Of a stretch of DNA of 64,000 nt, positions 61,741 to 64,000 are shown one piece after another. A program made the translations under genes and the position numbers. The stretch is from CBDDKZ01 sp965230415 (GTDB lineage: Bacteria > Bacteroidota > Bacteroidia > Cytophagales > JAAEPT01): assembly GCA_965230415.1 (NCBI GenBank), contig CBDDKZ010000001.1:62001-126000 (forward strand). The letters run 5' to 3'. The stretch's first letter is position 1. Each line of letters begins with the position of its first letter. The notes below the pieces were generated by a model. The model was not told where the DNA came from, did not search any database, and saw nothing but the letters and a program-made list of their open reading frames with translations.

Positions 61741-64000
61741 ATGATTTCAGCAGTACTTAATAAGCTGTTAACTATTCTAAAATCCATGCTCCGGTCTATT
61801 ATAGCGATTAAAGACCTGTCTATAAAAACGATCATTAAGCGAACACTTATTACGTTGTCTGTATGCATCGCCCTAATTATTGTCGCTTCCGTCTCATTTT
61901 TCTATGCTGTCAAGGCTGGATTTTTTGGAGAAATTCCTAACAAAGAAACATTACAGGACATTCAAAACTATGAAGCTTCCGAGGTTTACTCAAGCGATGG
62001 TGTATTATTAGGGAAATTCTTCTTAGAGAACAGAACCAATATAAAATTTGACGATTTAAGTCCTCATATAATAAATGCACTCATTGCCACGGAGGATGCA
62101 CGTTTCTATGAACACAAAGGAGTAGACAGACGTAGCATGCTTCGCGTAATATTTAAATCCATACTATTAGGAGACAAAAGTGCAGGGGGCGGTAGCACAA
62201 TTAGTCAACAATTGATCAAAAACCTGTACGGACGCAAAAATCATGGAGCTCTTACAATGCCCGTAAACAAAATCAAAGAGGCGATAATAGCTCAATTATT
62301 GGAAGAGTGCTACTCAAAAAACGACATCCTCGAACTTTACCTGAATACAGTTTCATTTGGAGAAGATACCTACGGGATTGGAGCTGCTTGCCTGCGTTTT
62401 TATAATACCACACCAGACGCAATATCCATTGAACAAGCGGCGGTACTTATCGGCTTATTAAAGGCTCCTACTACTTATAACCCCAGAATCAACCCGGAAA
62501 AATCAAAAACCCGAAGAAATATCGTATTAAACCAACTTTTTAAATACGAATATATAGACAAGGAAACTTTAGAGATTAATGTAAAAAAAGAAATAGTACT
62601 CAATTACACGCACATTACAAAAAATTCGGGCATTGCTACCTATTTCAGGGAACACATTCGCAAGGAATTGGAGAACTGGAGCAAAACTACTAAAAACGAA
62701 GATGGTGAACCTTATAACATTTACACGGATGGATTAAAAATTCATACAACCATCAATTCAAAAATGCAGACCTATGCAGAGGAAGCTGTTCTTGAACACC
62801 TGGGTACTTTACAACCCTTGTTTAAGAAACATATAAGACGAAGTAAAATCCTCAGATCGAGCTCCAAAGTGCTTTTAAGCAACCTAAAAAAAACACCTGA
62901 TTACAAAGAACTCAAAGCACAAAACCTGAGTGATAAAGAAATAATTGCTAAGCTTAAAACAGTGAAGCAAATTGAACTTTATACCCCTAAAGAATATATT
63001 ACGATTGAGGGTAGCGCCCTCGATTCGCTGCGACACTATATGGCTTTTTTACATGCAGGCTTTTTGGCAATAAACCCTGGCAACGGAGAAGTATTGGCCT
63101 GGGTTGGAGGACTAAACCACAAAATATTTGAATATGATCATGTTCTAAGCAAGCGACAGGTAGGTTCAACTTTTAAGCCTTTTGTTTACGCCAATGCGCT
63201 GGAACATGGGATGAAACCCTGCAAATACATCAAAAACAATCGTGAAATTTATGAAGAATACGATAACTGGTCCCCCAGAAATGCCGACGGGAATTATGAA
63301 GGCTTTTACACTATGAAGGGAGGCTTAACAAATTCTGTAAATACTATAAGTGTAAAAGTACTTTTGGAAGCCGGACTGGAAGAAACGTTAATATTTGCCC
63401 GAAAAATGGGAATAGACAGTAAACTTCCCGATGGACCTTCTGTGGCTTTAGGAACGGCAAATTTGTCATTGTTGGAGTTACTGGGAGCTTATACCTCATT
63501 TGCCAATGAAGGGGTAAAAGTAAAACCTCAACTGATCAAAGAAGTCAAAAATAAAAAAGGCAAAGTTATCTATCGAAAAAAAGGCAACGAAGAAAAGGTA
63601 CTGAGCAAGAAAAATGCGCATTTAATGGCCAATATGTTGCAAAGTGTTGTTAAGAACGGAACCGGACGACGATTAGCTTCCACTTATAACATTCGAGATC
63701 AAATTGGAGGAAAAACAGGTACTACTCAATCTTATGCTGACGGCTGGTTTATCGGGTTTAATCCATCTTTATTAGCCGGAGTATGGGTTGGTGCTGATGA
63801 TCAACGTCTTCATTTTAGTTCTGGTAAATTAGGGCAAGGAGCCAATATGGCATTGCCGATATGGGCCAAATTCTGGAATAAAATGAAGAAAGACGATGAG
63901 TTTAGTTCTTTAACAAAAACTCCCTTTCCGCGCATGAGTAGTCGTGAAAAAGAAATTTGTGATTGTGAGCTTTATGCAGACAAAAGGCCGGGACTTTTTA
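61741..64000 (+). CDS. Class A penicillin-binding protein (PBP1a-like), 5' part
   Basis: The frame is open from the ATG at 61741 to the window end, 753 residues. A hydrophobic anchor at about 40-60 is followed by a GT51 glycosyltransferase domain (ATEDARFYEHKGVD, GGSTISQQLIKNLYG, KAPTTYNPR) and a transpeptidase domain with SxxK in VGSTFKPFVYANAL, SVN in LTNSVNT and KTG in GGKTGTTQSYADGWF. It builds and cross-links peptidoglycan. It is divergent from kinase 2 with a ~270-bp gap. The 3' end is missing because the window ends. Confidence 0.95.
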   Translation, partial: MISAVLNKLLTILKSMLRSIIAIKDLSIKTIIKRTLITLSVCIALIIVASVSFFYAVKAGFFGEIPNKETLQDIQNYEASEVYSSDGVLLGKFFLENRTNIKFDDLSPHIINALIATEDARFYEHKGVDRRSMLRVIFKSILLGDKSAGGGSTISQQLIKNLYGRKNHGALTMPVNKIKEAIIAQLLEECYSKNDILELYLNTVSFGEDTYGIGAACLRFYNTTPDAISIEQAAVLIGLLKAPTTYNPRINPEKSKTRRNIVLNQLFKYEYIDKETLEINVKKEIVLNYTHITKNSGIATYFREHIRKELENWSKTTKNEDGEPYNIYTDGLKIHTTINSKMQTYAEEAVLEHLGTLQPLFKKHIRRSKILRSSSKVLLSNLKKTPDYKELKAQNLSDKEIIAKLKTVKQIELYTPKEYITIEGSALDSLRHYMAFLHAGFLAINPGNGEVLAWVGGLNHKIFEYDHVLSKRQVGSTFKPFVYANALEHGMKPCKYIKNNREIYEEYDNWSPRNADGNYEGFYTMKGGLTNSVNTISVKVLLEAGLEETLIFARKMGIDSKLPDGPSVALGTANLSLLELLGAYTSFANEGVKVKPQLIKEVKNKKGKVIYRKKGNEEKVLSKKNAHLMANMLQSVVKNGTGRRLASTYNIRDQIGGKTGTTQSYADGWFIGFNPSLLAGVWVGADDQRLHFSSGKLGQGANMALPIWAKFWNKMKKDDEFSSLTKTPFPRMSSREKEICDCELYADKRPGLF

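Noticed and set aside
1..64000. tRNA and rRNA genes
   Set aside because: I saw no sequence with a convincing tRNA T-loop plus acceptor pairing outside genes, and no rRNA-like blocks. A tRNAscan run would settle this.

Overview
The window is chromosomal DNA from a member of the Bacteroidota, most likely a marine or soil Cytophagales-type gliding bacterium. The grounds are C-terminal sorting domains of the type IX secretion system on several large secreted proteins, a gliding-associated C-terminal domain on a SprB-repeat protein, Bacteroidota-type -7 promoter boxes (TAnnTTTG), and many genes with near relatives only in this phylum. Genes are dense, and no tRNA, rRNA or CRISPR array was seen.

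Layout. (1) 1-4735: the end of a periplasmic nitrate reductase operon: napA (cut by the window edge), an unusually long tetraheme napB, a tetraheme lipoprotein, a HybA-like ferredoxin, an NrfD-type quinol oxidase subunit and tatA. (2) 4838-17761: secreted polymer-degrading and surface proteins (a GH26-like enzyme and a SprB-repeat protein), then, read on the minus strand, an aminotransferase - recQ - surface metalloprotease/beta-propeller operon. A 213-bp broken copy of the protease gene's 3' end lies 4.5 kb away. (3) 17774-28846: housekeeping and accessory genes: aminotransferase, UDP-sugar decarboxylase and peroxiredoxin, a TetR-regulated two-gene unit with two identical operators, a GH128-like glucanase, heme A synthase and an antiporter. 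(4) 29227-34063: an AraC-controlled SDR/aldehyde dehydrogenase/SRPBCC operon. (5) 34081-41271: a decayed accessory region. Single genes are separated by long imperfect palindromes resembling integron attC sites, one of them split by an intact IS481-family element. A wrecked IS91-type transposon, a frameshifted metallo-beta-lactamase-fold gene and a prematurely stopped 2-oxoglutarate oxygenase are also here. (6) 41309-49742: small membrane proteins, a Crp-type regulator, a pair of REP-like repeats around one gene, a beta-helix secreted protein and a methyltransferase. (7) 49743-61471: glutaminyl cyclase, a Fur-type regulator, trhO, an HNH protein, then nirBD bracketed by two histidine kinase/NarL-type regulator pairs. 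(8) 61741-64000: the start of a class A penicillin-binding protein, cut by the window edge.

How it fits together. Nitrate is reduced in the periplasm by NapAB, probably fed from the quinol pool through the NrfD/ferredoxin pair and the tetraheme lipoprotein instead of NapC or NapGH. Cytoplasmic nitrite can be reduced to ammonium by NirBD. One kinase beside nirB carries a NarX-like nitrate-sensing segment, which links the two ends of the window functionally. The secreted glycanases and the SprB-like adhesin fit a gliding polysaccharide degrader. The strongest candidate for something under-described is the attC-like cassette array at about 34-39 kb, followed by the variant nap electron-transfer module.
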